Positions 20,294 to 30,403 of a DNA stretch of 64,000 nucleotides are shown one piece after another. Under the pieces are notes generated by a model. The model did not search any database. It was not told where the DNA came from and saw only the letters and a program-made list of their open reading frames with translations. The stretch spans positions 124,001 through 188,000 of the forward strand of contig NZ_QQBB01000003.1 of assembly GCF_003350535.1 (NCBI RefSeq), written 5' to 3'. Source of the stretch: Microvirga subterranea. Lineage in GTDB: Bacteria > Pseudomonadota > Alphaproteobacteria > Rhizobiales > Beijerinckiaceae. Positions within the stretch are counted from its first letter, which is position 1; the number at the start of each line of letters is the position of its first letter. The position numbers and the translations under genes are program-made.

Positions 20294-22042
20294 ATGGTCA
20301 TGGATCCCGAACGGGCAGAGCGCAGGCTCGCCGCCATCTTCGCGGCGGACGTGGCCGGGTACTCGCGGCTGACCCACGAGGACGAGGCCGCGACCCTGCG
20401 CACGCTCGCGGCCCACCGGGCGATCATGGACGCGCTGATCGGCGAATATTGCGGGCGGATCGCCAACACGGCGGGGGACAGCGTGCTGGCCGAGTTCGGC
20501 AGCGCCGTCGATGCGGTCCAATGCGCGGTCGCGATCCAGGAGCGGCTTCGCGAGGCCAACCGACTCATGCCTGAGGAGCGGCGCCTCCAGTTCCGGATCG
20601 GCATTCATGTGGGCGACGCGGTGCTGCGCGGGGACGACCTGCTTGGCGACGGGGTCAACCTGGCCGCCCGCCTGCAGGGCATCGCCGAACCCGGCGGCAT
20701 CTGCCTCTCAGGGCTCGCGCACGACTACGTGCGCAAGGTGCTGCCGCTCACCTTCACGGATCTCGGGCCACGGCAGGTCAAGAACATCGACGAGCCTGTC
20801 CATGCCTGGGCGGTTTCGGCGTCGCGGTCGGGTGCGGAGAAGCCCCTTCCTCTCCCGGACCGGCCGTCCATCGCGGTTCTTCCCTTCGCCAATCTGAGCC
20901 GGGACCAGGACCAGGAATATTTCGCGGACGGCGTCACGGGGGACATCATCGGGGCGCTGTCGCGGCTGCGCTGGCTCTTCGTCATCGCCCGCAACTCCAC
21001 CTTCGCCTACAAGGGCAAGGCGGTGGACGTGCGCCAGGTGTCGCGCGACCTTGGTATACGCTACGTGCTGGAAGGAAGCGTGCGCACGGCGGCAGGGCGC
21101 ATCCGCATCGCCGGCCAGCTCAGCGATGCCGAGACGGGCACGCAGATCTGGGCCGAGAAGTACGACCGCGACCTGCAGGACATCTTCGCCGTTCAGGACG
21201 AGATCACCGAGCATGTCATCGCCGCGATCGAGCCGCATCTCTACGCCGCCGAGGGCTTCCGGGCCGAAACCAAGGCGCCGGGCAGCCTCGACGCCTGGGG
21301 GCTGGTGGTCCGCGCGATGTCGCTCATCAACCGGGTCGGGCGCACGCAGAACGAGGAGGCACAGGCGCTCCTGCGCGAGGCGATCCGCCTCGAGCCGAGC
21401 TATTCGCGGGCGCACGCCCTGCTCTCCTGGGCCGTGTGGTGGGCGGCGCTCTGCTACTGGTGGCCGGACACCGAGGCCGGATACGCCCAGGCCGCCCTCC
21501 ACGCCACGGATGCGCTCAGGTTCGATCCCAACGAGCCCTGGGCCCGGATGACGTTCGGGCTGTGCCTGAGCCAGGGCGGACATCACGACCGCGCCCTGGG
21601 TGAGCTGCAGACCGCCCTGAAGCTCAATCCCAGCTTCGCCCTCGGCCACACGGCACTCGGCTGGGCGCTCCTGCGCTCGGGGCGGTTCGACGAGGCGATC
21701 GACGAGACCGGGAAGGCGCTGCGCATGAGCCCCATCGACAGCTTCGCGGGCATCTACACGACGATTCACGGGCTGGCGCTCCTCGCCGCGAGGCGGTTCG
21801 AGGAGGCCCTGCCCTTCCTGCGCTCGTCCGTCGCCGCCTTCGTGGGCTATGCGGGCCACTACAACACCCTCATCAGCTGCTGCGGCCATCTGGGCCTCAT
21901 GGACGAGGCGCAGGAATTCATCGCGCTGCGCAACCGGGTCGCGCCGCCGATCCGCCTGAGCGTGCTGCGCCGAAACCTCGGCCGGTTCGCTCATTGCGAG
22001 GTGTTCGTGGATGGTCTCAGGAAGGCCGGCGTTCCCGAGTGA
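20294..22042 (+). CDS. Class III nucleotide cyclase with TolB-like and TPR domains
   Basis: A 582-residue protein with three parts. Residues about 10-180 form a class III adenylate/guanylate cyclase domain: metal Asp residues in IFAADVAGYSRL and NTAGDSVLAEF, and the transition-state Asn/Arg in LGDGVNLAARLQ. These look catalytically complete. A TolB N-terminal-like domain follows (SIAVLPFANLSRDQDQEYFADG), then about 230 residues of TPR-like helical repeats (AHALLSWAVWWAALC, ALKLNPSFALGHTALGWAL). There is no membrane helix, so it is cytosolic. Such cyclases are highly multiplied in Rhizobiales and mostly unstudied. The nucleotide preference is not certain from sequence. Confidence 0.9.
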   Translation: MVMDPERAERRLAAIFAADVAGYSRLTHEDEAATLRTLAAHRAIMDALIGEYCGRIANTAGDSVLAEFGSAVDAVQCAVAIQERLREANRLMPEERRLQFRIGIHVGDAVLRGDDLLGDGVNLAARLQGIAEPGGICLSGLAHDYVRKVLPLTFTDLGPRQVKNIDEPVHAWAVSASRSGAEKPLPLPDRPSIAVLPFANLSRDQDQEYFADGVTGDIIGALSRLRWLFVIARNSTFAYKGKAVDVRQVSRDLGIRYVLEGSVRTAAGRIRIAGQLSDAETGTQIWAEKYDRDLQDIFAVQDEITEHVIAAIEPHLYAAEGFRAETKAPGSLDAWGLVVRAMSLINRVGRTQNEEAQALLREAIRLEPSYSRAHALLSWAVWWAALCYWWPDTEAGYAQAALHATDALRFDPNEPWARMTFGLCLSQGGHHDRALGELQTALKLNPSFALGHTALGWALLRSGRFDEAIDETGKALRMSPIDSFAGIYTTIHGLALLAARRFEEALPFLRSSVAAFVGYAGHYNTLISCCGHLGLMDEAQEFIALRNRVAPPIRLSVLRRNLGRFAHCEVFVDGLRKAGVPE

Positions 22043-22073
22043 AAGCTCCTGTCGGTCGAGGCCGAGCGGAACC

Positions 22074-22496
22074 TCAGTCGAAGCCCGGCTTGCCGCTGCG
22101 GCCCTTCTTGATGTCGGCCCGCCGGCCCTTGGCCTCCAGGCGCCGCTGTTTCGACGCGAGCGTCGGACGCGTCGGGCGACGGGGCTTCGGCCTCTCCGTC
22201 GCCTGCCGGACCAACTCGACGAGACGGGCGACGGCATCCTCCCGGTTGCGCTCCTGCGTGCGGAAGCGCTGGGCCGTGATGACCAGCACGCCATCGCCCG
22301 TCAGGCGCTTGCCGGCGATCCGCTCCAGGCGCGCTTTCACGTCCTCCGGCAGCGACGGGGAGCGGCGCACGTCGAACCGAAGCTGCACGGCGGACGAGAC
22401 CTTGTGCACGTTCTGGCCGCCGGGTCCCGAGGCGCGGATGAAGCTCTCCTGAAGCTCGTCCTCGTCGATGGCGATGCTGTTGGTCACCTGGATCAT
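22074..22496 (-). CDS. arfB: Alternative ribosome-rescue factor ArfB (YaeJ)
   Basis: ArfB releases peptides from ribosomes stalled without a stop codon. The 140-residue protein starts MIQVTNSIAIDEDEL and has the catalytic GGQ loop in RASGPGGQNVHKVSSAVQLRFD. It ends with the long Lys/Arg-rich tail (RRPTRPTLASKQRRLEAKGR, then KKGRSGK) that enters the empty mRNA channel. The size separates it from RF1/RF2. The start chosen is the second in-frame ATG, at which the conserved N-terminus begins. It converges with the cyclase gene. Confidence 0.93.
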   Translation of the reverse strand: MIQVTNSIAIDEDELQESFIRASGPGGQNVHKVSSAVQLRFDVRRSPSLPEDVKARLERIAGKRLTGDGVLVITAQRFRTQERNREDAVARLVELVRQATERPKPRRPTRPTLASKQRRLEAKGRRADIKKGRSGKPGFD

Positions 22497-22664
22497 GGGG
22501 CCTCGGGGCAAAAAGCGGGCGGGGAAAACTGGAGCACGGCCGTCCCGATGTCCAATGGAAGCTTGGGCAGCGCTTGTCGAGCCTGTCGATAGGGTCTAAG
22601 CGCCTCTCGACCCTCGGAACAGGCCGGCGCCTCTTCCACCTCCCCTTCCGGCCCCGTCGTTCCC

Positions 22665-23615
22665 ATGTCCGCAGTCATCGCGAGCCTCATCCCCACCTTC
22701 CTGATCATCGCCACCGGCTGGCTCTGCCGGGCCACCGGCTTCATCGACGACAGGCACTGGCCGGGCATCGAGCGCGCCACCTACGTGATCTTCTTCCCGG
22801 CCCTCATCATCGACACCCTGTCGCGAGCCGATCTCTCCTCCGTGCCGGTGGTCGGCGTGGGCGGAGCCCTGATCGGCGCCATCCTGACCATGGCGCTGAT
22901 CGTGCTCGCGTTGCGGCCTGTCCTCGAGCGCCGCTTCGGCATCGACGGCCCCAGCTTCACATCGATCTTCCAGGGCGCGACCCGCTGGAACACGTTCGTG
23001 GGCCTCTCGGTCGCCGGCAGCCTCTTCGGGCAGCGCGGCATCGCGCTCATCGCGGTCGCCATCGCCGCCATGGTGCCGCTGCTCAATCTGCTCGCCTTCT
23101 ACGTGTTCATCCGCTATGCGGGGCAGCCGCGGCAGAGCCCGTGGAAGATCCTGCACTCCTTCGTGACCAATCCCTTCATCTGGTCGTGCGCGGTCGGCCT
23201 GACCCTCAACCTCCTCCTGCCGCCTCTGCCGAAGCCGGTCGTCGCCTATGTGGACATCATGGGCCGCGCGGCGCTCGCGGCGGGCCTCCTGATCGTCGGA
23301 GCGGGCCTCGACATCCGGCGGCTGACCAGGCCCGGCCTTCCCCATTTCGTCGCGACCGCCCTGAAGCTCTTCCTGATGCCGGTCGTGGCCGTGACCCTCG
23401 CCCGGGCGATCGGCGTGGAAGGCAACGACCTCGTCGTGACGGTCATCGCGGCGTCGGTACCCTCCGCCAGCGCCGCCTACGTGCTGGCCCGCCAGATGGG
23501 CGGCAATGCCGGGCTCATGGCGGAAATCCTGACGCTGCAGACTCTTATTGCCCTTGCGTCAATGCCCTTCCTGATCTCGACGCTCGGTAGCTGCGCCACA
23601 TTGTTCTGCAACTGA
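22665..23615 (+). CDS. AEC (auxin efflux carrier) family transporter
   Basis: The 316-residue protein has about ten hydrophobic segments and the AEC/MdcF layout. It includes IPTFLIIATGWLCRATGFID at the N-terminus, FQGATRWNTFVGLSVAGSLFG in the centre, and the broken-helix motif IAASVPSASAAYVLARQMGG near the C-terminus. Bacterial members carry malonate, malate or other small acids, but specificity cannot be read from sequence. It stands alone between arfB (divergent) and a small gene. Confidence 0.87.
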   Translation: MSAVIASLIPTFLIIATGWLCRATGFIDDRHWPGIERATYVIFFPALIIDTLSRADLSSVPVVGVGGALIGAILTMALIVLALRPVLERRFGIDGPSFTSIFQGATRWNTFVGLSVAGSLFGQRGIALIAVAIAAMVPLLNLLAFYVFIRYAGQPRQSPWKILHSFVTNPFIWSCAVGLTLNLLLPPLPKPVVAYVDIMGRAALAAGLLIVGAGLDIRRLTRPGLPHFVATALKLFLMPVVAVTLARAIGVEGNDLVVTVIAASVPSASAAYVLARQMGGNAGLMAEILTLQTLIALASMPFLISTLGSCATLFCN

Positions 23616-23643
23616 AAGTCAAATTTGCGATTCCGATTTATTT

Positions 23644-23928
23644 ATGGTTGAACTGATATCCAAACCCACAGTCGAGATCGGTCAGCCATTCCGCATGTCC
23701 AAGGTCGAGAAGAATCCCAGCAAAGCGAAAGACCTCCAGGAACCCGCCCGCGCTTCGTCGCTCCGTCCCAGGGACAGGGCGTCGGCGGACGAAACGGCGC
23801 GGTACATCGCGGAGTTCACGGCGGAGCTGGCGTTCCTGGCGCAACAGGCCGAGCTCGATCTTCTGGCCTATCTGCTGGACATGGCGCGCCTCGAGGCGAC
23901 GCGGAGCACGCAATCCGGCGCGGGATAG
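23644..23928 (+). CDS. Hypothetical small protein, 94 residues
   Basis: A small soluble protein with a Lys/Arg-rich N-terminal half and an amphipathic helix-rich C-terminal half (ADETARYIAEFTAELAFLAQQAELDLLAYLLDMARLEA; key heptad leucines at about residues 63-80). The family was not recognised. The region before it is AT-richer than average (ATTTATTTATGG), consistent with a promoter. A second ATG at 23695 is an alternative start that would give a 77-residue protein. It converges with dprA with only a four-base gap. Confidence 0.55.
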   Translation: MVELISKPTVEIGQPFRMSKVEKNPSKAKDLQEPARASSLRPRDRASADETARYIAEFTAELAFLAQQAELDLLAYLLDMARLEATRSTQSGAG

Positions 23929-23932
23929 GGCG

Positions 23933-25144
23933 TCAGGGCCCTGACAGAAGCGAGACGGCGTTGCCGCCATGGCGTTCGAGGCGGCCCGCCAGCTCCAGTT
24001 CGAGCAGGGTCGTCTGAACGACCCGAATGGGCAGGCCCGACTGCCTCGCGAGATCGTCGATGGCGATCGGAGAGGGTCCGAGCAGCGCGATCAGATCCGT
24101 TCCCGACACCGGCGCTTCCGGGCCGCTCTCCTCCTCGAAGAACCCGCCCTCGAGCCTGACGGGGCCGACGGGCGCGCGGGCGATCTCCGGCAGGTCGAGC
24201 TCGTCCCACAGCTCCTCGGTCTCGTCCGGGGGCCGCCCCTCTTCGACGCCGTCATTCGTTTGGGGGCCGGCCGCAACCAGAGGCTCGAGCACGCTCGTCA
24301 CGTGCTCGATGGACGCGCAGAGATTGGCGCCATCACGGATCAGGTCGTTGGTGCCTTCGGCCCGGGGATCGAGCGGAGAGCCCGGGACGGCGAAGACCTC
24401 GCGCCCCTGCTCCAGGGCGAAGCGGGCCGTGATGAGGGAGCCGGAGCGGCGCGCCGCCTCCACCACCACCACGCCGTAGGATAGGCCGGACACGATCCGG
24501 TTCCGGCGCGGAAAGTCCCTTCCGCGGGGCTCCCACCCCATCGGCATCTCCGACAGGACGGCCCCGCCATTTTCCAGGATGGAGTGAAGCAGCGCCTCGT
24601 TCTCGGCCGGATAGACCCGGTCATGGCCGCCGGCCAGAACCGCGACCGTGCCGGTGTCGAGGGTCGCCCTGTGGGCCCGGGTGTCGATGCCTCGCGCCAA
24701 GCCCGACACGACCACGTAACCGGCCTCGCCCAGCTGCCGCGACAGGCGCTCGGCAAATGTGAGGCCGGCGGCGGAGGCGTTCCGGGAACCGACGACGGCG
24801 ACGCACGGCTTCGCCAGAACCTCCGTCGAACCGCGGACGGCGATCAGGGGCGGTGCGGTGTCGATGGCCTGAAGAGTCTTGGGATAATCCGGCTCGCCCA
24901 TGGCGACGAAACGCACGCAGAGCCGGGCGGCTGCAGCCATTTCCTTTTCGGCCTCGGCGCGGCTAGTGACCTTCAGCAGGAGGCGGCCGCCCTTGCGCGC
25001 GAGATCCGGAAGGGCATCGAGCGCCGCGGAGGCGCCGCCGAACCGGTTCACCAGGGTGCGGAAGGTGCGCGGGCCGACGTTCTCCGACCGGATCAGCCGG
25101 AGCCAATCCAGGCGCTGCTCGTCGGTCAGGCGCACGCCGGTCAT
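23933..25144 (-). CDS. dprA: DNA-processing protein DprA
   Basis: DprA (Smf) protects incoming single-stranded DNA and loads RecA during natural transformation; the gene is also kept in many species not known to be competent. The 403-residue protein has an N-terminal helical domain ([21 protein letters not shown]), a Rossmann DNA-binding core with [37 protein letters not shown] and the [12 protein letters not shown] motif, and a C-terminal DML1-like winged helix ([14 protein letters not shown]). The ATG overlaps the plsY stop as ATGA, so it is the last gene of the pyrB-pyrC-plsY operon. Confidence 0.95.
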   Translation of the reverse strand: MTGVRLTDEQRLDWLRLIRSENVGPRTFRTLVNRFGGASAALDALPDLARKGGRLLLKVTSRAEAEKEMAAAARLCVRFVAMGEPDYPKTLQAIDTAPPLIAVRGSTEVLAKPCVAVVGSRNASAAGLTFAERLSRQLGEAGYVVVSGLARGIDTRAHRATLDTGTVAVLAGGHDRVYPAENEALLHSILENGGAVLSEMPMGWEPRGRDFPRRNRIVSGLSYGVVVVEAARRSGSLITARFALEQGREVFAVPGSPLDPRAEGTNDLIRDGANLCASIEHVTSVLEPLVAAGPQTNDGVEEGRPPDETEELWDELDLPEIARAPVGPVRLEGGFFEEESGPEAPVSGTDLIALLGPSPIAIDDLARQSGLPIRVVQTTLLELELAGRLERHGGNAVSLLSGP

Positions 25145-25743
25145 CCCTTCTGTCCGATCCGCCCCTCGGTTCCGGCGAGGAGGCGCTGGATGTTCTCGCT
25201 GTGCTTCCACCACAGCAGCACCGCCAGGACGCCTGCGACGCCGGCCATCTTGGGCTCGCCGAGGAACCAGAGCACGAGGGGCGAGGCCGCGCTGGCGATA
25301 AGCGCCGAGAGTGAGGAATAGCGCGTCGTGAAGGCGACCCCGAGCCAGATGGCCGCGAAGATGAGCGCCGCGAGCGGCTTCAGGCCAATCAGGATGCCGA
25401 TGAAGGTCGCCACGCCCTTTCCACCCTTGAACCGCAGCCAGACCGGGAAAAGATGTCCCAGGAAGGCCCCGAGGCCCGCGATGGCGGCCAGTTCCGGCCG
25501 CCAGGCATAGGCCAACAGCACCGCCGCCGTGCCCTTGAGGGCGTCGCCCACGAGGGTTGCGGCGGCGAGCCCCTTGCGGCCGGTGCGGAGGACGTTGGTG
25601 GCGCCGATATTGCCGGAGCCGACCTTGCGGATGTCGCCGAGACCGGCCATGCGGGTGAAGATCACGCCGAACGGGATCGAGCCCAGCAGATAGCCGAGCA
25701 GCAAGGCGCCCAGCAGGGCCAGCATGTTGGCGTCGTCAGACAT
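25141..25743 (-). CDS. plsY: Acyl-phosphate glycerol-3-phosphate acyltransferase PlsY
   Basis: PlsY is the membrane enzyme that acylates glycerol-3-phosphate from acyl-phosphate, starting phospholipid synthesis. The 200-residue protein has the standard seven helices. The three conserved cytoplasmic motifs are visible: [26 protein letters not shown], and [12 protein letters not shown]. Its start overlaps the pyrC stop by eight bases and its stop overlaps the dprA start, giving a tightly coupled string. Confidence 0.96.
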   Translation of the reverse strand: MSDDANMLALLGALLLGYLLGSIPFGVIFTRMAGLGDIRKVGSGNIGATNVLRTGRKGLAAATLVGDALKGTAAVLLAYAWRPELAAIAGLGAFLGHLFPVWLRFKGGKGVATFIGILIGLKPLAALIFAAIWLGVAFTTRYSSLSALIASAASPLVLWFLGEPKMAGVAGVLAVLLWWKHSENIQRLLAGTEGRIGQKG

Positions 25744-27049
25744 TCGAATCCCTTGAACCGTTGCGTCGGTCGAACACGATCCTGCCAGCCACCATCGTAA
25801 TCGTCACCTGTCCTTCCAGACGGGCTTCGTCGAAAGGCGTGTTCTTGGACAGGGACTTGAGCTGCCGCTTGTCGAGGACGTAAGGCGCGTCCGGGTCGAA
25901 CACGATGAGGTCCGCCGGCGCGCCGCGCTGGAGCCGTCCGCCCGGGAATCCAAGGATTTCGGCCGGTCTCGTGGACAGCGCCCGCAGCAGCCTGGGCAGG
26001 GAGACCTGGCCCGAATGGACGAGCCGCAGGGCGGCCGACAACAGCGTTTCCAGCCCGACGGCCCCGTTCTCGGCCTCCGCGAAGGGCAGACGCTTGGTCT
26101 CCACATCCTGTGGATTGTGGTCGGAGACGATGACGTCGAGGGTGCCGTCGTTGAGGGCCTCGATCATCGCCTGCCGGTCGTCCTCGTGCCGCAGGGGCGG
26201 CGAGAGCTTCAGGAAGGTCCGGTAGTCGCCGATATCGTTCTCGTTGAGCGCCAGGTTGTTGATCGAGACTCCGCAGGTGACCGGAAGCCCCCTCGCCTTC
26301 GCGGCACTGACGATCTCGGCGGAATCGCCGCAGGAGATCATGGCGGCGTGGTAGCGCCCGCCGGTGAGGCGCACGAGGCGCATGTCGCGCTCCAGCATCA
26401 CCGTCTCGGCCTCGCGGGGAATGCCCGGCAGACCGAGGCGCGCCGCGAACTCGCCCTCGTTCATCACCCCCTGAGCGACGAGGTCCGGATCCTCCACATG
26501 GTGCAGGATCAGGGCGTCGAAGTCCCGTGCATAGGTCAGGGCGCGACGCATCACCTGGGCGTTGGTGACGGAGCGGGCCCCGTCCGTGAAGGCCACGGCG
26601 CCGGCCTCGCGCAGCAGGCCGATCTCGGCCATCTCCTCGCCCTTGAGGCCCTTCGTCAGGGCGGCCGCGGGGCGGATGTTCACGATGCAGTTGTCCCGCG
26701 CCCGGCGCAGGACGAAGTCGATGATTGCGGGATCGTCGAGGACCGGGTTGGTGTCCGGCATCGACACGATGGTGGTGACGCCACCGGCGGCGGCCGCCTC
26801 GCCTGCGCTCTTCAGGGTCTCGCGATGGGCCGCGCCCGGCTCGCCGATGAAGGCGCGCATGTCGATGAGGCCCGGAGCCAGGACCTGACCACTGCAATCG
26901 ACGACCTCGGCATCGGCGGCCACGGCCACGTGCGAGCCCACGTCCTTGATGACACCGTCCTGGACCAGGACGCCGCCCCGCTCCTCTCGGCCACTGGCGG
27001 GATCGACGAGGCGGGCGTTGTTCAACAAAAGGGGGCGATCGGAGGTCAT
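25736..27049 (-). CDS. pyrC: Dihydroorotase-like protein, probably non-catalytic PyrC' partner of PyrB
   Basis: A 437-residue amidohydrolase-fold protein placed like pyrC in the pyrimidine operon. In active type I dihydroorotases the first zinc ligands are in GLID-x-H-x-H-x-REPG. Here the segment reads [15 protein letters not shown], so both histidines are replaced (Arg and Phe). A third ligand, His before the VST-type motif, is Met in [13 protein letters not shown] and SDHNPQ are retained. This loss is what is known for PyrC' of Pseudomonas, an inactive dihydroorotase needed to assemble aspartate carbamoyltransferase. An active dihydroorotase should be encoded elsewhere. The start ATGA overlaps the DUF4406 stop. 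Confidence 0.9.
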   Translation of the reverse strand: MTSDRPLLLNNARLVDPASGREERGGVLVQDGVIKDVGSHVAVAADAEVVDCSGQVLAPGLIDMRAFIGEPGAAHRETLKSAGEAAAAGGVTTIVSMPDTNPVLDDPAIIDFVLRRARDNCIVNIRPAAALTKGLKGEEMAEIGLLREAGAVAFTDGARSVTNAQVMRRALTYARDFDALILHHVEDPDLVAQGVMNEGEFAARLGLPGIPREAETVMLERDMRLVRLTGGRYHAAMISCGDSAEIVSAAKARGLPVTCGVSINNLALNENDIGDYRTFLKLSPPLRHEDDRQAMIEALNDGTLDVIVSDHNPQDVETKRLPFAEAENGAVGLETLLSAALRLVHSGQVSLPRLLRALSTRPAEILGFPGGRLQRGAPADLIVFDPDAPYVLDKRQLKSLSKNTPFDEARLEGQVTITMVAGRIVFDRRNGSRDSNV

Positions 27050-27414
27050 CGGGCGCAACCGGGAATGTCTTCGAAACGATGGAAAACGAGCTTGCCGTTC
27101 TCCTTGGCGAGGGCGACCATCTCGTCGGCGCCCGTGGACGGCCCGCCGATCCGCAGGCAGGCGTCGCACTTGGCCACGAGCCGCCGCGCGATGGGGTGGA
27201 AGATCTCGTCGAAGACTTCGTCTCCGATGGTCTTTGAGCCGGCGAACTCGATCAGCGGCAGGGCATACCATTCGCCCAGCACCGGCAGGTGCCCGGCCCG
27301 GAAGAGACGCAGCGCCATGTCCATCATGGCATCCACATTGGCCTGGATCTTCACCGGATCGTCACCCGTGCCCGAACGATAGGGGCCGGCCACGAGGATC
27401 ATGAGGGGTTTCAT
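27046..27414 (-). CDS. DUF4406-type protein of the nucleoside deoxyribosyltransferase fold
   Basis: The 122-residue protein begins MILVAGPYRSGTGD, the AGPYR nucleotide-binding loop of the nucleoside 2-deoxyribosyltransferase superfamily. It continues with a helix and VLGEWYALPLIEFAG, and the GGPSTGADEMVALAKENGK motif near the C-terminus that binds phosphate in this fold. It corresponds to DUF4406. It sits between pyrB (8 bases upstream) and pyrC (4-base overlap), so a nucleotide-related function is plausible. No activity has been assigned to this family that I can name. Confidence 0.75.
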   Translation of the reverse strand: MKPLMILVAGPYRSGTGDDPVKIQANVDAMMDMALRLFRAGHLPVLGEWYALPLIEFAGSKTIGDEVFDEIFHPIARRLVAKCDACLRIGGPSTGADEMVALAKENGKLVFHRFEDIPGCAR

Positions 27415-27422
27415 GCCGGCTC

Positions 27423-28367
27423 CTATCGGTTCGGCAGATGGCTCGCGAGCGCCTCGAGCACCGCCATGCGGACGGCGACGCCCATCTCGACCTGCTCGCG
27501 GATGAGGGACTGCGCCCCGTCGGCCACGTCGGACGAGATCTCGACGCCGCGGTTCATAGGCCCCGGATGCATCACGAGGGCATCCGGCTTGGCGTAGGAG
27601 AGCTTCTCCTGATCCAAGCCGTAGAAGCGGAAATACTCCTTCACGGACGGGACGAAGGAGCCGTTCATCCGCTCGCGCTGGAGGCGCAGCATCATGACGA
27701 TGTCCGCGTCCTTGAGGCCCTCGCGCATGCTGGTGAAGGTCTCGAAGCCCAGCCGCTCGATCCCCGGCGGCATCAGGGTCGAGGGGGCCACGAGGCGCAC
27801 CCTCGCGCCCATGGCGGCGAGGAGGATCATGTTGGAGCGCGCCACCCGCGAATGCAGGATGTCGCCGCAGATCGCCACCGTCAGACCCTCGATCCGGCCC
27901 TTGTTGCGGCGGATCGTGAGGGCGTCGAGCAATGCCTGGGTGGGGTGCTCATGCGCGCCGTCGCCCGCGTTGACCACCGAGCAATCGACCTTCTGGGCGA
28001 GCAGGTGGACGGCGCCGGCCGCGTGATGGCGCACGATGATCAGGTCCGGCCGCATGGCGTTCAGCGTAGCGGCCGTGTCGATCAGGGTCTCGCCCTTCTT
28101 CACCGAAGAGGAGGCGACCGACATGTTCATCACGTCGGCACCCAGGCGCTTGCCGGCGATCTCGAAGGAGGACTGGGTCCGGGTGGAGGGCTCGAAGAAG
28201 AGGTTGATCTGAGTGCGGCCCCGTAAGGTCGACTTCTTCTTCTCGACCTGCCGGCTCACCTCGACCTGCGCATCGGCCAAGTCGAGGAGCGCCTGGATAT
28301 CCAGCGGGGACAACCCCTCGATTCCGAGCAGGTGGCGGTGGGGGAAAACGGATCGGGGCGTGTTCAT
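27423..28367 (-). CDS. pyrB: Aspartate carbamoyltransferase catalytic chain
   Basis: PyrB condenses carbamoyl phosphate and aspartate. The 314-residue protein has the carbamoyl-phosphate motif [13 protein letters not shown], the catalytic [10 protein letters not shown] region, [15 protein letters not shown] (the conserved His-Pro-Thr-Gln), and [11 protein letters not shown] near the C-terminus. The start ATG at 28367 is at the conserved N-terminus; an in-frame codon 45 bases upstream is possible but unlikely. It is the first gene of the operon and is followed by DUF4406, the PyrC'-like protein, plsY and dprA. No pyrI regulatory chain is present, as expected for the pyrB/pyrC' type. Confidence 0.97.
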   Translation of the reverse strand: MNTPRSVFPHRHLLGIEGLSPLDIQALLDLADAQVEVSRQVEKKKSTLRGRTQINLFFEPSTRTQSSFEIAGKRLGADVMNMSVASSSVKKGETLIDTAATLNAMRPDLIIVRHHAAGAVHLLAQKVDCSVVNAGDGAHEHPTQALLDALTIRRNKGRIEGLTVAICGDILHSRVARSNMILLAAMGARVRLVAPSTLMPPGIERLGFETFTSMREGLKDADIVMMLRLQRERMNGSFVPSVKEYFRFYGLDQEKLSYAKPDALVMHPGPMNRGVEISSDVADGAQSLIREQVEMGVAVRMAVLEALASHLPNR

Positions 28368-28479
28368 CTTAAAGCGATGGCTATAGGCGCTCCGGATCGG
28401 AGCGGCAAGCATCGTCTGGCGTGGGGTACACCCACGCCATCGCGCGATTGACAGCCACTCGCCTTCGGGTCGGGTGACC

Positions 28480-30180
28480 TTAAGGCATTGGCCTCGTGGG
28501 AACCGGCGAGGAATAGCCCTTCGTGGTCAGGTTCTTGCACCAGGCGGGGCCGAGGGGCCGCGGCTCCATCGGGCAGGCGAAGCGGAAGCCCCAGACGAAG
28601 TCGGTCTGCACCGCGAGCACGTGCGGCGATTCCCGCTGACCGTTCCGGCCGAAGAACGCATTGACCGAGAACCAGGCCGGGTTCGGGGCTCCGTTCACGC
28701 TCTGCCCCAGGCCGGCATCGCTCATCTGATCGGTGAAGATTGCGAAGGCGGGTACGCCCTGGCGGTTCACGGTGGCCCGGGAATGGCAGGTCATGCAGGA
28801 CGCGGTGTTGACGAAGCCGGCTTCGGTGACCGAGTTGCCGAGCCGGGTCGGCACGCCGGTGGAGGTCACGAAGTCGGTCTGCGTGCCCTTCAGCCGGTAG
28901 GACCGCCATGCCGCATCCGACAGGTCGGGCCGCCCCGTGCGGTTGATCCCCTGCCCGGTTCCGATCGAAGCCTCGGAGAACAGTGACGCCAGCGCCGGGC
29001 TGATCCGGGTGGAATCCGGATAAGGCTTCGCCAGATCGAAGGCGTCCACCTCCGCATCGTCCACGTTCAGCTTCTTGTTCGGGCCGATGAAATTGCTCGC
29101 CGAGGGCCCGAGACCGCCTGCGGGAGCCTCGCTCTCCGTCGTCAGGTAGCCGAAGCTGTCGTTGCAGCCCGTGAAGTCGCAGCGTCCCTGGTTGTTGACG
29201 TGCTCGAAGGTCGACCATGTCCAGTTCGGCACGTCCTTGCTGGAGACATGCATGGACAGGAGGATGTAGGGCTTGGCCGTTGGGGCTGCCGCGTCGCCGG
29301 GCTGCGGGCGCGACACAAGGTCCATCATGATGTACGGGGCCCGCGCGTCATTGGGATCGATGCCGACCTGGGCGGCCTTATCGACCGCAAGCCAGTTCGC
29401 CTTGACCATGACGGACGCGACGGGAAAGTCGATGCGCGCCAGCGGAGGCGGAGCGGGATGGGAGGCGGCCGGATCCGGCGCCGCCGCGTGACGGGGAGCG
29501 TAGGTGCCGAGCATCGCGACGTAGCTGTCGAAGACCCGGATCAGGCCCTCCGTGTGATAGAGCTCATTGTCGTAGACGTAATCCACCATCGGCTCGTTGC
29601 GGTAGACCAGTTCCTCCTGCAGCGCGCCGATCACCGGCGCCTTCAGCACCGCCGGCACGTCGGCCCAGCCGGCCTTGCTCTTCTGAAGCACGTCCGCCGC
29701 CTGATCGAGGCTCATCCTGTGAGCCGTGACGGGCGTGCGGACCTGATGGGCCGGAACGCCGGCGGTCGGCCCCGGATAGACCGGGCAGTGCTCGGGCGAG
29801 GCCTGGTTGGAGACCTCCACGGCCGGGCAGCAGCGATCCGCCGGGAGGCCCGGACGGCAGCGCGGCCAGGGATCGCTCGGCCAAACCTGGCGGTCCGTGG
29901 ACCAGTCCTCCCAGAATTTCTGGCCGACCGCCCGGACGAACAGCGACCAGGCGAAGGCGTCGGGACAGGACATAGAGGGATTGGTGATCCCCTCTCCGAA
30001 GGTGACCCGCCCTTCCGCCCATGCGACGCGGCATTCCGGCGAGTCCCGCACGTCGGCCATCGGGAACATGGCGTAATCGATCTGGTCCGGGGGAGCGGAC
30101 TCTCCGGCCTCGGCCCGCAGCGGAGAATTGGCCGCCATCATGGCCGCGGCCGCGATCGCGGCGAAAAGTAACCTGCTCAT
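28480..30180 (-). CDS. Secreted protein with one haem-c motif, unknown function
   Basis: The 566-residue protein has a clear Sec signal ([27 protein letters not shown]) with cleavage after about residue 23. One covalent haem motif, CMTCH, lies at residues 462-466 (Cys462, Cys465, His466), inside [15 protein letters not shown]. The rest has many Trp, Pro and Cys residues ([28 protein letters not shown]), suggesting disulphides or metal sites in a periplasmic protein. The sequence is reminiscent of large monohaem cytochrome-type proteins of unknown role. It is upstream of pyrB in direction only, and diverges from a membrane-protein gene. I do not recognise a family beyond the haem motif. Confidence 0.8.
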   Translation of the reverse strand: MSRLLFAAIAAAAMMAANSPLRAEAGESAPPDQIDYAMFPMADVRDSPECRVAWAEGRVTFGEGITNPSMSCPDAFAWSLFVRAVGQKFWEDWSTDRQVWPSDPWPRCRPGLPADRCCPAVEVSNQASPEHCPVYPGPTAGVPAHQVRTPVTAHRMSLDQAADVLQKSKAGWADVPAVLKAPVIGALQEELVYRNEPMVDYVYDNELYHTEGLIRVFDSYVAMLGTYAPRHAAAPDPAASHPAPPPLARIDFPVASVMVKANWLAVDKAAQVGIDPNDARAPYIMMDLVSRPQPGDAAAPTAKPYILLSMHVSSKDVPNWTWSTFEHVNNQGRCDFTGCNDSFGYLTTESEAPAGGLGPSASNFIGPNKKLNVDDAEVDAFDLAKPYPDSTRISPALASLFSEASIGTGQGINRTGRPDLSDAAWRSYRLKGTQTDFVTSTGVPTRLGNSVTEAGFVNTASCMTCHSRATVNRQGVPAFAIFTDQMSDAGLGQSVNGAPNPAWFSVNAFFGRNGQRESPHVLAVQTDFVWGFRFACPMEPRPLGPAWCKNLTTKGYSSPVPTRPMP

Positions 30181-30403
30181 GGAACTGCCCCAAACCTCGT
30201 CCGGCGCATTCGCTGCGCCTCGCATCGAGGCTAGTGGGCCAATCTTGCCTATGCCTGCCCTCCTTGCCGGCTTGCCGTAGTGCCGGCCGGCCCTGCTCCT
30301 TTGGCCCAGAGGGTAGACCATAATTTCATTCATGTTGCCGGCTCATCAGGCACTAGCCTCGTAAACTCGCCTTGTGTCTCAGCTCGGAGCAGGTTTTTGC
30401 TCA
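30181..30403. other. Divergent intergenic region
   Basis: About 220 bases between the haem protein and the membrane-protein gene. It is locally AT-rich around 30318-30345 (ATAATTTCATTCATG) and probably holds both promoters. No gene was seen. Confidence 0.4.
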
